Shown here: piece after piece, positions 1-10,982 of the stretch
Layout: the number at the start of each line of letters is the position of its first letter
How positions within the stretch are numbered: position 1 is the stretch's first letter
DNA from: Ditylenchus dipsaci
Lineage: Eukaryota > Nematoda > Chromadorea > Rhabditida > Anguinidae
Length of the DNA: 64,000 bases
Direction: 5' to 3'
Assembly (NCBI GenBank): GCA_004194705.1
Contig: SADC01000512.1
Location: 1 to 64,000, forward strand
Program-made: the position numbers and the translations under genes
Notes under the pieces: model-generated
Told to the model about the DNA's origin: nothing
The model's input: only the letters and a program-made list of their open reading frames with translations
Databases searched by the model: none

Positions 1-932
1 TCCACATGTAACAGATTGCATGGTACTATCAGTAATCAACTAAATTACTTCCATCACCACTTTTACGTTCTATAGATAGGTAACATAACTCAAATTGTAT
101 TTAGATTAGACTTTGTACAAAATTTCACATGAATGAACCTGTTAAAAAATACTCTTTGTCAAAAAATGTCATTAAAGGTTGAAGTCTGCGATTTTAATAT
201 AACAGCACTTTTTAAATTTTATTTAGTTTATTAAAATGGACGGTTAATAACAAAAAGCCTTTTTACAAAAAAATTGGCAGAATAAACGCTTTGGACTGAT
301 GAAACAAACCGGTAAAAACACTGCAATATGAATAACAAAAAAGTCTAAAAAATTTTTTTTAAGTTTCTTGCACAATTTAAATAAATTAACATGTCCTAGT
401 TGTTTAGATACATGTCGCTACTGCTATGCTATGTATGGAAATAAAGAAATGTATAAAAGTCAAATAAGTAAAGGAAAATATTTAAATAGTTTTTTTTTCG
501 TCTCTATGTGTCATTAACACTAGAACAGTCGAGCGTACTTAAAAGCTTCAAGTGTGACTGAACCTTGTCCTGAATTCCAAGCTGAATAAGAAAGCTGAGA
601 ACGATTTTATCTAAAAATGATTTCGTAAATGAGACTTAGCAACTTTTTTGAAAGTAGAGGGAAAAAATGAGCTGTTTGACAAATGAATCAAAAAACACGA
701 AATTCCATAATCACTTCAATGATTTATTAGTGTATTAGAAAGCTTTTAGACGTGTTTTTATGTCAAATTTAATTTCTAATTCATCAAATTGATTTTTCTG
801 TTTACTGATCGTATCTCTATATAGTATCTTTGTAAAATATTCGGCATGTGTGAGTGGGGTAGTTGGCTAACGCTTTTTTGCGCTTTTTCCGCAATAATGG
901 CATTCGTCTCGACACGAAAAGGTTTTTCACAG
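1..932. other. no recognisable feature
   Basis: AT-rich sequence with no convincing ORF. A short cysteine-bearing reading frame around 404-480 (C-x2-C-x4-C-x2-C) is not open from an ATG in copies 1 and 3. It opens only in copy 2, through a one-base difference in an A run, so it is not called as a gene. Confidence 0.6.
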
Positions 933-940
933 AAATTTTT

Positions 941-2156
941 GGCTCACCTTGAGACTGGCCTCAATTTTTCTGATATCAATTGATTCTGGCAAAAATTAAT
1001 TCTGGAAAAAATTCAAACTGACAATAATTGGTCTTGACCATATTTTTTTGAATAAAACTTGTATTTAGCAAAAATGGTTTCGAAATTAAAGATTCCAGTA
1101 AAAAATGGTTGTGTATTAATTTGGCTTCTTTTGGACCTGGATGACCTGAAAAAAATTGAGTCAGATTCTGAAACAAATCGTCCTATCATACGTTAAATCG
1201 TGTTACTAATTGGGTTTGTTAGGGACCAAAACCCCGGTTTCACCCACCAGACCCCCAAAAAAGATAGTAATATTTTTGTCTTGTGAAGAACTACCATCGT
1301 TTTAAATGTTTTTTCTATGACCCAACCTCAGTTCTACTGGATAATCCACGTACCAACTGAACCAAGTGAAAAATGAATGAAAAACGTAAAAAAAAATTTG
1401 ATCCAAGTGGACGACCACTTGGTTTGGTTGGTTCAAAAAAATTAAATTCCCGCAAAATTTTTAAAAAATCACAAATTTTAAAAAATGCGGATCAATTCAT
1501 GTGTGGGCCAATTCGTGTTTAGACAATTTGGTATGGATCTATTCGGTTAACTCATGTAAATGGATATCCACCTGACCAGAAGGTACCCATTTCGGGTTTT
1601 TGGGGTCTGGGTCGATAAGATCACACTTTTGGTCGTAACAAACCCAATTCTCCACACAATTTTGAATAAAGAAAAGTGTTTGTATTTTGATTTTTGAAAA
1701 ATTTTATTTTTAGGCCATCCATATGGATATCCACCTGACCAGGTGGTAACTACCCTGGATTTCGGGGTTCGGTCGGGTGAAATCAAACTTTTGGTCTTAA
1801 CAAACTCGATTTCCCACAGGATTTTACATGTGATAAGATTATTTGTTTTTTGATTTAATAAATTTGATTTCCCAGTCCACCGAGAAGGATATCCTATCCA
1901 AGTAGTACCTACTCAAATATTTGGGGTTCAGGTTGCTGAAATCGTAATTTCGGTCCTATCAAACCCAATTTCCAATTATTTACAGTTTAATATAAATCGA
2001 AAACAATTATTTGCATGAACATTTAACTACCAAACAAATTTATCCAAAAAAAAATCTGGTCAAGACCAATTATTGTCAGTTCGAATTTTTTCCAGAATTA
2101 ATTTTTGCCAGAATCAATTGATTTCAGAAAAATTAATGCCAGTACCAAGGTGAGCC
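941..2156. mobile_element. 1.2 kb DNA transposon with 100 bp TIRs and 8 bp target duplication
   Basis: Positions 941-1040 and 2057-2156 are long inverted repeats with about ten mismatches, both starting GGCTCACCTT. The flanks are AAATTTTT at 933-940 and again at 2157-2164, an 8 bp direct repeat. Eight-base duplications are typical of hAT and P superfamily elements; the flank is low in complexity, so the class is tentative. Inside, three direct modules of about 160 bp begin near 1562, 1724 and 1887, each with GGATATCC followed later by TTTTGGTC.TAACAAA. An inverted relative lies near 1205-1250. No transposase ORF is present, so the element is non-autonomous. Confidence 0.8.
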
Positions 2157-2539
2157 AAATTTTTTTCTCAAAAGGCCATACCTCAACATTCAGGTTTTGA
2201 AAAACCATTCTGTAAAGTGAGTTTTGTTTCGCTAAAATTTTGCTACAACATACAGTTAAAATATTCTTGTGAGAATTGAAAGTTTTTGTGAACTTTCAAC
2301 AACTAAAGTACTGAAAATGCTCGTCGACTTTTTGAAATTACATCACAATTGTTCGGAGCCGACTGGGAACTTTCCTAAAGCTATCCAAGATATTTTGAAA
2401 TAGCTTTTGAAAGAAGATGAAAAGCTGTTTCCAAAGATTTTTCATAAACATTATTTTACTTTGAAAAATTAAATCAGAAGTCCATTCCGAACTTTTGGAA
2501 TACTCGTTATTTCTGACTACAAGATTAACATATAGTAAA

Positions 2540-3325
2540 GTGGAGACTTCGTCGGGTCCAGGCCGTTTCGTCGCCACGATTTTCGTCGCCACAGTTTTCC
2601 TCGCCCACAATTTTGGTCGTCAGCATATTTTCGTCGCCGGTATATTTTTGTCGTCACCATTTTCGTCGCCACAGTTTTCCTCGCCCACAAATTTCGTCGC
2701 CACAATTTTGTTTCAACAACAAATCATATATTTTTCAAATCTGTGATAACTCCTTGAGACCATTCTTTCTTGCTCAACTTCTTTGCTTCGACGTCCGCTC
2801 ACCGATTTATTCAATTATCTAATCAAATTTAGCAATGCGTACCATGTCAGTGAAAGTTGTGATGAGTCGAAATTGCTCATCGCGCACCATAGCAATGATT
2901 GACCGCCAAGGAGAGACTGGATGGATCGCATGAGAACCGACAACTGAACGCAATTTTTTCGTCGCCCTCACGAGATGTAGTCTCAACTTGCACCCAAACT
3001 CCCTCTGATCGCATCTGTAGAACGAAAGTTTCTTATCCACAGAATCCTTGTCGAATTTAAAAAGTGCTCCATCATGAATCGGCTTGCTTTTGTCACTGCG
3101 CGTGGAATCGATCCACTCTAGCTCGACTTCTGGCTCCACTCGCACAATTGCTCGATTTAACAGCTCAAGCAAAAAATATGCCGGCGACGAAATATGTTGG
3201 CAACGAGAATTAAGGCGACGAAAATATGCCGGCGACAAAAATTGTGACGACAAAAATTGTGGCGGCGAGAATGGTGGGCGACGGAAATCGTGGCGACGAA
3301 ACAGTTTGGACCCACTTCGCCCCAC
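2540..3325. mobile_element. MULE-like element with reiterated TIRs and a FLYWCH insert
   Basis: The left arm (about 2540-2715) and right arm (about 3178-3325) are inverted relative to each other. Both are built from variants of the module TTTTCGTCGCCAC. The outer ends pair as GTGGAGACTTCGTCGGGTCC on the left and the complement of GGACCCACTTCGCCCCAC on the right. Between the arms lies a minus-strand reading frame with a FLYWCH zinc finger. FLYWCH domains commonly accompany MULE transposases, so a non-autonomous MULE that keeps or has captured such an exon is a reasonable reading. No 9 bp target duplication was found at the chosen ends, so the borders are approximate. Confidence 0.6.
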
Positions 3326-3328
3326 CAC
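2819..3328 (-). CDS. FLYWCH-type zinc-finger protein fragment
   Basis: A 169-codon open frame on the minus strand. Residues 1 to about 52 are translated from the transposon arm and are low-complexity F/R/S/P sequence, so the true coding part probably begins around residue 53. Residues 88-137 match the FLYWCH pattern: ALF at 88-90, FYRC at 103-106, GCK at 112-114, RLH at 116-118 and HAIHP at 133-137. Likely zinc ligands are C106, C113, H133 and H136. FLYWCH fingers bind DNA and are often linked to MULE transposases. The frame stops about 30 residues after the finger, with no catalytic domain. It could be an exon of a larger gene, a captured host exon or a transposase remnant. Confidence 0.5.
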   Translation of the reverse strand: MVGRSGSKLFRRHDFRRPPFSPPQFLSSQFLSPAYFRRLNSRCQHISSPAYFLLELLNRAIVRVEPEVELEWIDSTRSDKSKPIHDGALFKFDKDSVDKKLSFYRCDQREFGCKLRLHLVRATKKLRSVVGSHAIHPVSPWRSIIAMVRDEQFRLITTFTDMVRIAKFD

Positions 3329-5148
3329 GATCTGGTTCGGTCAAAGTCTCTTATACTCTATTCGTGATCTCTTTTTTTTCAATTGAAACAGAAAGATTCT
3401 TTTTCTCTTAAAATATGTGCTAAACAGTTATGTAAGCAAAGTCTAGAGACCTCACACAGATATCGGCAAATCATTGTTTGGCAACAAAAAGCAAAAGTAT
3501 TTTAAAAAAAATCATTTTCGTGAAGCAAAATCGGGCATTTTTGGTCAATTTGTAATTTCTTTATTCATTTCTTCTTCATTATTTTTTTAAAACTCTTTAA
3601 TAACACTCCAAAATACGCGGAATTTTGACTTGGCACTGCTTGTTATGCCCAGCATCAAACAGAAACAGCATAACGTAACAAACATTATTTTGTCCATCAA
3701 GACATAAGAAACATTACACAGCCAACAAAAAGCGATTAAAACTTAAAACAACAAAAAAGCTTACTTTATATACCGTCAAACATAAATTTCAAAAAATATG
3801 CGAAAATATAACAGGAGATACTAAGTCTAAATTACGCGTATTTTTGACGCGACCTAATATAAGAAAATACTGCAGAAATGATGAAAAATGTATATAGAAT
3901 AAAGAAACTCATCTGAACTAATTTCTAACAAGCGTAAATGTAGCTAAGAAATTTTTTCTTGAAATATTATTTGCAGACAGAAAGACTTTGACTAGCATTT
4001 TCAAAGTAAAATTTTTTTGGCGTTTCAAAAAAGTGAAGTATCTTTTAATTCAAAATTTCGACTCACAAAGCAAAATTTGGTTACGCGGCAATAAAAACTA
4101 AAAAAAATAAAAATAAAAAAGACAAATAAAAACTAAAAAAACCGTCATTATAAAATTAGCGTATTTTCGCATGCAATTGCAGATGCCGACTAAGATGTGA
4201 GAGTGCTTTTACACAACCATAGTTGTGAGGGTGGCGGGCTCAAAGAGGGCCCAATCAACAAAGCCTGTTTGAGACAATCGGCGTCGCCACTGATGTTTGT
4301 TGCAGGCGACTTAGTTAGTGCATTATTTTCATTCCCTAGACCGTTTTCAAAAGTATATGAAAATTCGTCTTTTTTGAATTTTCAAGTATAAATGTACAAT
4401 CGACACACAATAGCACGTATCCTTTGAAGATTGCTGTGAGACTACGTACTGTATTGGGGGACCAAGGCAAAAACGACAGAACTTTTAAGACAACCTAATA
4501 CTTCAAAAAAATTCTCTAAGTTTGTTAATAGCATATGTTAATATCATAGTGTCGTTGCAACGATAGCTGTCTTATTAGTGCATAATAAAGTGAACATAGA
4601 AAAATCAGTGCATAGTTAAGGAATTATTAATGAATGCATAAGGATAGCTTACAGCTGGAAATTGCGGACTTATAGAGTTAAGAAAAGGTCAGCTGGTTTG
4701 CATCTTTTTTTATTTATTTCTGTTTATTTATTTCACTGTTTCGGCACTCAGTCAAAAACACTAAAACAAAAAACACAGACATAGATAAAAACATACACAT
4801 ATAAATCTCATGCTGCGATTGCTTCGATACATGTGATTGATTCAGCAAATAAACAACTTTTTTTCGATAACTTTTAATAATTTGATAAAACTTAAAATGA
4901 TACATGCATATCATAATTTGTGATGCCGTATATATTTTTCATGAGAAACAGATGAAATTGTTGATTAGATTATTAACTAAATTATTCAGCTTAAAAGTCT
5001 AAAAGCTATGAACATACTTTTCCTGTTAAAAATTTAAGACTAAAAAAATATATTAGTGAAATCAAATATATGAAACAACCGCAAAAAACAAAACAAATCA
5101 GTAGTACAACCACCAAGTTTTCGCACTTGAAAGGATGCCGCCTTTGTG
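3326..5148. other. no gene recognised
   Basis: AT-rich sequence with A-rich and T-rich runs. Short open frames, for example at 4197-4391 (+) and 4714-4914 (-), show no domain, splice context or family resemblance. Copy 2 equivalent is about 34850-36670. Confidence 0.55.
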
Positions 5149-5197
5149 CCTCATACCTATGGGACACTTTCAAAGAGAAGCCCATAGGTATAGGAGG
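5149..5197. repeat. imperfect palindrome
   Basis: CCTCATACCTATGGG at 5149-5163 is answered by CCCATAGGTATAGGAGG at 5181-5197, giving a stem of about 15 bp around a short spacer. It may be a short MITE relic. It is unchanged in copy 2 near 36670-36720. Confidence 0.55.
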
Positions 5198-6252
5198 CTG
5201 TTAGGCTCCGCCCCTTTTTGAACCATACCCATACAAATCATAGTTCAGACTTTTTTAATTTCATCTTTGTGCTCAGGGCTCAAGTAACTTTTCGTTTGTT
5301 CTATTTCCTACTTTTAATTAACTGGTTTCAGCATGAAGTTGAATGAAATTTTTATATGTGCGGCTAGAAATTTAAACCTTATCATTATTCAAGTATCTCT
5401 CTCGGCTTGGAAAATCCAAGGAAACTTTTAATGTGAAGTGAGCGCACGCTAGTACTATTTGATTGTGCATGCCCGAAAAAAATTCTTTCTTAGAAGTCAG
5501 TGGTCTAACCAGGTAAGCTCTTGAATCGCCTAAAGTCTGTTCATTATTTGTGTGCCATCTAACTGCCTCCCTTGCAGTAGCCGTGCGCTATAAAATACTA
5601 TTATTATCGTCGCCACAGTATTCATGAAGTAGATAATCCTGGAATATCATGGTTTTTAGTCAAAATTTCAAAAATTTAAATTGGCGCTTTTTGAAGTTTT
5701 AAGAGAAAATAGGCTATATTGGAAGAGGAAGGAAAATAAAAAGACCACTTTATGGCAGAAATTTAGAAATTTGAATCTTTGTATTCTTTGACTGTCTTAG
5801 CATGTTTTCAACTTTAAAAAAGACTCTATATGAATTTTTGAACAACAGTACTTCTCGGAATTATTTCTAAGGTAAGTGAGTGCGGGCATCTCTAACTCTC
5901 AAGGCTTCAACTCATTAGCCAAGAAAACTATTAATTGATGGAAAGGTATATGTCGAGAAGGATCCAAAAATCTTTACGTGAACGATAAGTGTAGAAAATG
6001 ATGCTTTAAAATTTCTGGTTTTATTCATTTATTTGAAAAAAAATCCGCCTTAGAATTTTGCACAAAAATCATGAAAATATAAAATAGGATAAAAATTTCA
6101 TTGTTGGTCTAGTCAATTGCTTCAAATTTATAGTCAAAAAATTAATCGACACACCCCTCCTCTGATTGCCGCCCTCTTCTGAATTCCACCTCCTGAAGGT
6201 CGATCGAAAAATAAGCGACCTGTGACTGCAATTAAAAGAAATACGGTAGTAT
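5198..6252. other. no gene; degraded repeat-family fragments
   Basis: About 5640-5900 resembles the interior of the repeat family at 6.8-8.1 kb, including TTCTAAGGTAAGTGAG near 5866-5880. About 6190-6225 contains GATCGAAAAATAAGCG, shared with 15306-15321. No coding sequence was recognised. Confidence 0.5.
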
Positions 6253-6396
6253 TACCGTATTTCCTGTAATTTAGCCCCCGGGGGCTAAATTTTTCGGATG
6301 CCAAATCTTAAAATTGTAAATCAAAAATAGCCTTAACTATGAAGTTCTAGTAAAAAAAGAGGAAGGGGGGGGGGCTAAATTAGAGGAAATACGGTA
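6253..6396. mobile_element. 144 bp MITE, ACCGTATTTCC family
   Basis: The left end TACCGTATTTCCTGTAATTT (from 6253) and the right end, the complement of AAATTAGAGGAAATACGGTA (to 6396), are inverted repeats continuing into GCCCC/GGGGC. No ORF is present. It is related to the element at 29205-29466 and to a fragment near 15260-15352. Confidence 0.75.
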
Positions 6397-7012
6397 TCTA
6401 CTTATCTAAAACCTAATATATCCAATGAATTTCATATCTAATGAATTTTATCAGACAAACATTTTGTCAGAACTTATCGATAAGCATGATAGTTAGTAAC
6501 TGTTCATGTATATTTATTGATAATGCCTTATTCTATGTATGAGAAGCCTATTTGTATGTTAAATTTTTTGTTGAGCATACTTCAATTTTCTACAACCTGA
6601 AAATCATAGCTTTAAATTTGTCGTTTACGAGTCTTATTAAGACAGACCTGCTTCGGTTTAGGCCATAGTGGGATCGCCGTCTTTCCGAGCCCGTCCCGTC
6701 ACCGTCGTTTCAAGAATTGAGCTGTTGGACAAAATTATAAAAAATTTGGGCGCTACTGGCTTATACAACCCCCCCCCCCCCCAAAAAAAAATCAAGTTTT
6801 TTCAGAGTGTCTGAAAATCATTTTTAAGTAATAATTTTGTAGTAAAAAGGCTAGAAAAGCAATTTAAAAGGATTATGGGCTGTATTGGGAGGGGAAGGGA
6901 CAAAACAGGGGCCACTTCTAAAATGCCTATAAGTACCAAAGAGTATTAATTCTCTAAGCAGTAAAGGCGCTTTCAACTCCACCCACTTGTGGTGCACGTA
7001 AAAGTATAAGTA

Positions 7013-7207
7013 CTCGAGTTGATCAGACCGATCAGCCGGGTGGATCCTGATGGTTGTCCTTTAACTTTTGGATGGCTGAGCCTCTGGCTCGTAGCCCCAG
7101 GCCTGAAGAGGGGGGAAACCCTTTTCGGCCGAAAAATCAAAGATGTTGAACATAGTTTTGAATACTGGGGCCTACGGCAAAAAAAACTCTGGTATGCATG
7201 TTTTTTC
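7013..7207. repeat. dispersed repeat, GATGGCTGAGCCTCTGG family
   Basis: This stretch matches about 27947-28130 over its length. Shared landmarks are GATGGCTGAGCCTCTGG, GAAACCCTTT, AATCA(A)(A)GATGTT and CTCTGGTATGCAT. In both places it leads into the splice-donor-like repeat (ATGCATCCAGAGTCAC...). No ORF with family resemblance is present. It may be one end of a larger non-autonomous element whose opposite end is the inverted stretch at 8037-8150. Confidence 0.6.
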
Positions 7208-7643
7208 ATGCATCCAGAGTCACTTTCGAGTGATTTGCGTCTAAGTTATGTGGGTGTGCGCATCTCAACTCCAAGCCCCCTCCATGCATCCAGAGTCACT
7301 TTTGAGTGATTTGTGTCTAAGGTATGTGGGTGTGTGCATCTCAACTCCAAGCCCCCTCCATGCATCCAGAGTCACTTTCGAGTGATTTGTGTCTAAGGTA
7401 TGTGGGTGTGTGCATCTCAACTCCAAGCCCCCTCCATGCATCCAGAGTCACTTTTGAGTGATTTGTGTCTAAGGTATGTGGGTGTGCGCATCTCAACTCC
7501 AAGCCCCCTCCATGCATCCATAGTCACTTTTGAGTGATTTGTGTCTAAAGTATGTGGGTGTGTGCATCTCAACTCCAAGCCCCCTCCATGCATCCATAGT
7601 CACTTTCGAATGATTTGTGTCTAAGGTATGTGCATCTCAACTC
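7208..7643. repeat. 76 bp tandem repeat, 5 full units plus one partial
   Basis: Units start at 7208, 7284, 7360, 7436, 7512 and 7588, exactly 76 bp apart. Each begins ATGCATCCA and contains GAGTCACTTT(C/T)GAGTGATTT, a short hairpin, followed by GTCTAAGGTATGTGGGTGTG. AAG|GTATGTG fits the metazoan 5' splice-site consensus (the first unit has AAGTTATGTG instead). A related inverted unit lies at 8037-8105, and single units occur near 5866, 7964 and 28640. Confidence 0.9.
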
Positions 7644-7710
7644 GATATAAGAAAGTAGCTTTTGGGGGGGGGGGAGAGGGGTGTTATAAGCCAGTAGCGT
7701 CAAAATTTGA

Positions 7711-8421
7711 CCCTACCGGAGTATAAACCCCCCCCCCCCAATGAAATTTTTTTTAAAGTGTTTTTAAACACCCTATATTGACCCAAAATTGCCCCGGGAG
7801 TTCAAAAAAGACACTATTTTTGAGTTCTGGTTAATAAAAAATTGAGTTTTGGACATTTCGAAATTTTGACCATTTGCCTGTTTTGGCATGTTTTGGTCAC
7901 TGGAGCTGGGCAACAATAGTCTCTAAATGCATTTTTTTTCAAGAGTCTTCTCGGAATTATGTCTAAGGTAAGTGAGTGCGCGCATCTCTAACCAACCAAG
8001 TCCCCTGCGCCCCCTTCGGCGGCGCAGGGGGCTTGGTTGCTTGGAGTTGAGATACGCACACCCACATACCTTAGACACAAATCACTCGAAAGTGACTCTG
8101 GATGCATAAAAAATGTATGCATACCAGAGTTTATTTATGCGGTAGGTCCCAGTCAACAAATCTATGTTCAACATCTTCCTTTTCACACTAAATTGGCCCT
8201 TTTTTGGTCCTTTCTCACCCTAATATGGCCCTAAATCCCTTCAAAAATGGTCAAAATAGGTATATTTGGGTGATCCCAAAACTCAATTTTTTATTAACCA
8301 GAACTCAAAAATAATGTCTTTTTTGAACTCCCGAGGCAATTTCGGGTCGATATAGGGTGTTTGGAAACACTTTGAAAAAAAATTCATTTGGGTGGGGGGG
8401 GGGTATTATACTCCGGTAGCG
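7711..8421. mobile_element. foldback element with long TIRs and C/G runs
   Basis: The left arm starts CTACCGGAGTATAA followed by a C run. The right arm ends with a G run, then TATACTCCGGTAG. The arms pair for about 140 bp with mismatches, through AGTTCTGGTTAATAAAAAATTG and its complement near 8287-8308. The centre holds a GC-rich hairpin (about 7999-8040) and an inverted splice-donor-like repeat. Relatives of the outer end occur at about 6750-6780, 9262-9290, 17205-17222 and 27500-27535. No transposase is present. Confidence 0.65.
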
Positions 8422-8536
8422 CCAAAAATTTCAAAAGATTTGGATTCTGGGCGAAAATATGAAGATTTTGAGAAATTTTGGTTTAAATTTAAAGAACTAA
8501 AAAAGAAGATCGAAAAAACTAAACGAGAAAAAAAAG

Positions 8537-8647
8537 GGTTCTTATCGGTTATCCGCACCCCACTTACTTTTTCCACAAAATAGTCAAGTTACATCATCAT
8601 CATATTTATTAAACAATGGGGTGGGGTGCGGATAACCGATAAGAACC
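8537..8647. mobile_element. 111 bp MITE with perfect 27 bp TIRs
   Basis: Positions 8537-8563 and 8621-8647 are exact reverse complements over 27 bases, beginning GGTTCTTATCGG, separated by only 57 bp. A-runs flank both sides, so a target duplication cannot be judged. The perfect arms suggest recent activity or gene conversion. Confidence 0.8.
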
Positions 8648-10982
8648 AAAAAAAGAAACTCAGTCAGTTAAATGAAACCGAATAATTATTTAACACCACT
8701 GTTGCCACTAAAAAAAACACCACTAAAAAATCTGCGAATTCGCACAATTTGTGAGAGTAAAATTGGATACTTGGTAGGTGCTCAAGACGGGCAAAAAAAT
8801 CAGTGAGACGGAAAAAAAAAAAAAAAAAAAAAATAAAATAAATACTTTATGGAAAAATATCAAATAAAAAAGTTTTATTGTTGAAATTGTTAATATTGTG
8901 AAGCATCGACTTCTAAATCATGATGTTCATTTGATTATTGATAGACTTGTTCATTTATTTAGTTAAAACTGTTGCATAAAATTGTAAATTCTATTGCGAC
9001 ACACTGTGATCAAGTAAAAAAAAGTAATAAGATTAAAGAAAATACAAGAGTGAAGTGCTAAACTTACCTGTACATGGTATTTGTTTAGCAATTAGGAAAT
9101 GATTATATTTGAAATAATTAAAACACATGTTTGCTGCCACTATGGTCACAATTTTGTGTAGACTCTTTAATAGAAGAAATGTTGTGATATCAGGACAGAA
9201 GGGGAAAAAAGGGAATATTTTCCGCCTAATTAATTTTGTTCTGAACCAACAAAATGAAATTTTCGACCCTACCGGAGTATAATCAATTTTTTATCAGAAC
9301 TCATAAAAATACCTTTTTTGAACTCCTGAAGTGATTTTAGGTTGTTTCAGCCACAAAGTGCCACTGGATTGCCACTTATTACCACTGGATTGCCACCAAA
9401 GTTGTCAAATCCAGTGGATTACCACTGGATCAAATAAGGAATTAACAAGATTTCACCGTACTATCGATTCGTGGTACTTTTTATTTGTGACCGGTTAAAA
9501 TACTTTTCGACCCTGAAAAGGCCATGCTTTTAGAATCTCCAATGGCAGTGAGAAAATAATAAATTTTTTTTTCACCATGTAAGTTGTAAATTTCTTTTAA
9601 AAATTTCAAAAGTCTTATTATCTTGATGCAAAAAGCACTTATTATGTGAATAGAGAGAGCTTTTGTTTTACAAATAATGTTTTCAAAATTTCATTCGGTA
9701 TTTAATTGAAAAGAGATGCGATACTCAAATAGACAACTATAGACTAGTACGGACTGGTACAGAGTGGTACGAAAAATTGTTCACGATCTTTGTAAAATGA
9801 CGAATTTCTCGCGAGACGAAAAAAATTTTTTTTTCAATTTTTTTTAAATTCTCAGATTTTCGATTTTAAGTACCGTCATAAAAGATATTTTCACAGATAT
9901 TATAAATTTATGAATAAACTTTTATTATGAATAACTCATTCGAAGTTTAAATAACAGTTCAATACTATTTTGTATAAATTAATTTTTACAATGCATATTT
10001 TTAATAATAATAAGAAATACTTAAAAAATTTTGTCCTTGTTTGGTATCTTAGTCGAAAATAAAGTTACAGCGTGTGATTGCTGTAAAAGTTGGAAAAAGT
10101 CACAGCGTGTCTGAATGACTAAAATGGAAGGAACACAAATTTAATTATTCAAAACGATTTTTTTGTGTCTTTAATTAAGAATCTTGACTCGGTTTTTTCG
10201 GGTGGTTACTTTCACGTTAGATTATTTTTTCGCCAGACTTTGGCCATTAGTTGATTTTCCAATTAAATCTTTTGCTGCAAGTTGCTGTTCAAGTGTGGTC
10301 AACTACTTTTCGAGGGTAGGTGCTTTTTGTGCTGCTGGACAACTGTAAGCCAACAACTATGACCAGAAAAATAAAATTTGTTCTGATCTCTTAAATTATT
10401 GGCTTGGGCTTAGAATTTATAAATAGTATTTTTCGTTATAGTTGCACATGAAGAAAAATCAATAAGTTGGCTGATAATATCAAAGTAAAATAATATGCAA
10501 ATACCATAAATATTTGATGATGTAGTTTAGGTGGCTTTAATGCGGTCACAACAATGAAGCTATACTTAACGAGGCAAAAACTGGGTCTTTAAAATCATAT
10601 ATATTATAAATACACACATATAAATGTCTATATTTGACCTTAAAAGCTTAACCTGTAAAAATTACATGAATCCGTAGATTAGATGGGAGCAATTTATATA
10701 AAAAATGCATGAAAAGTGATTTAAAAAATAAAAAAAAAAGTGAAATTTGCTGGACATATAGGAGCTGACTAATTTCCAGTCTACGATAATTTCACAACCA
10801 AAGTGTGAAAAGTTAGTTATTGAAAAATTAGTTACAAGATAGTTAATGATCTCATAGAAGTAAAAAATCTGAAGAATGATAGAATTTGGGGCTATTTCTT
10901 TAATTCGATTGTTCAAATTTTTCCTAACGTGAATATGCATTTATTCTGTGAATTTTATTGCTAACTGTTTATTTCTTAATAG
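8648..10982. other. no gene recognised; repeat fragments
   Basis: Contains a run of 22 A at 8812-8833. A fragment of the foldback family lies at about 9259-9350. Reiterated CCACTGGATTGCCAC in both orientations occupies 9361-9430. Open frames such as 10662-10940 (-) show no family resemblance. On the minus strand, about 10205-10345 reads as short coding-like peptide segments interrupted by a TAG; this is too weak to call. Copy 2 equivalent is about 40164-42493. Confidence 0.5.

Noticed and set aside
8812..8833. poly-A tail of a retroposed gene
   Set aside because: There is no upstream processed coding sequence and no flanking direct repeat. It is a simple A run that could also end an unrecognised SINE.
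10205..10345. minus-strand coding-like stretch (LTTLEQQLAAKDLIGKS)
   Set aside because: It is short, has an in-frame TAG and no clear splice sites, so coding status cannot be supported.
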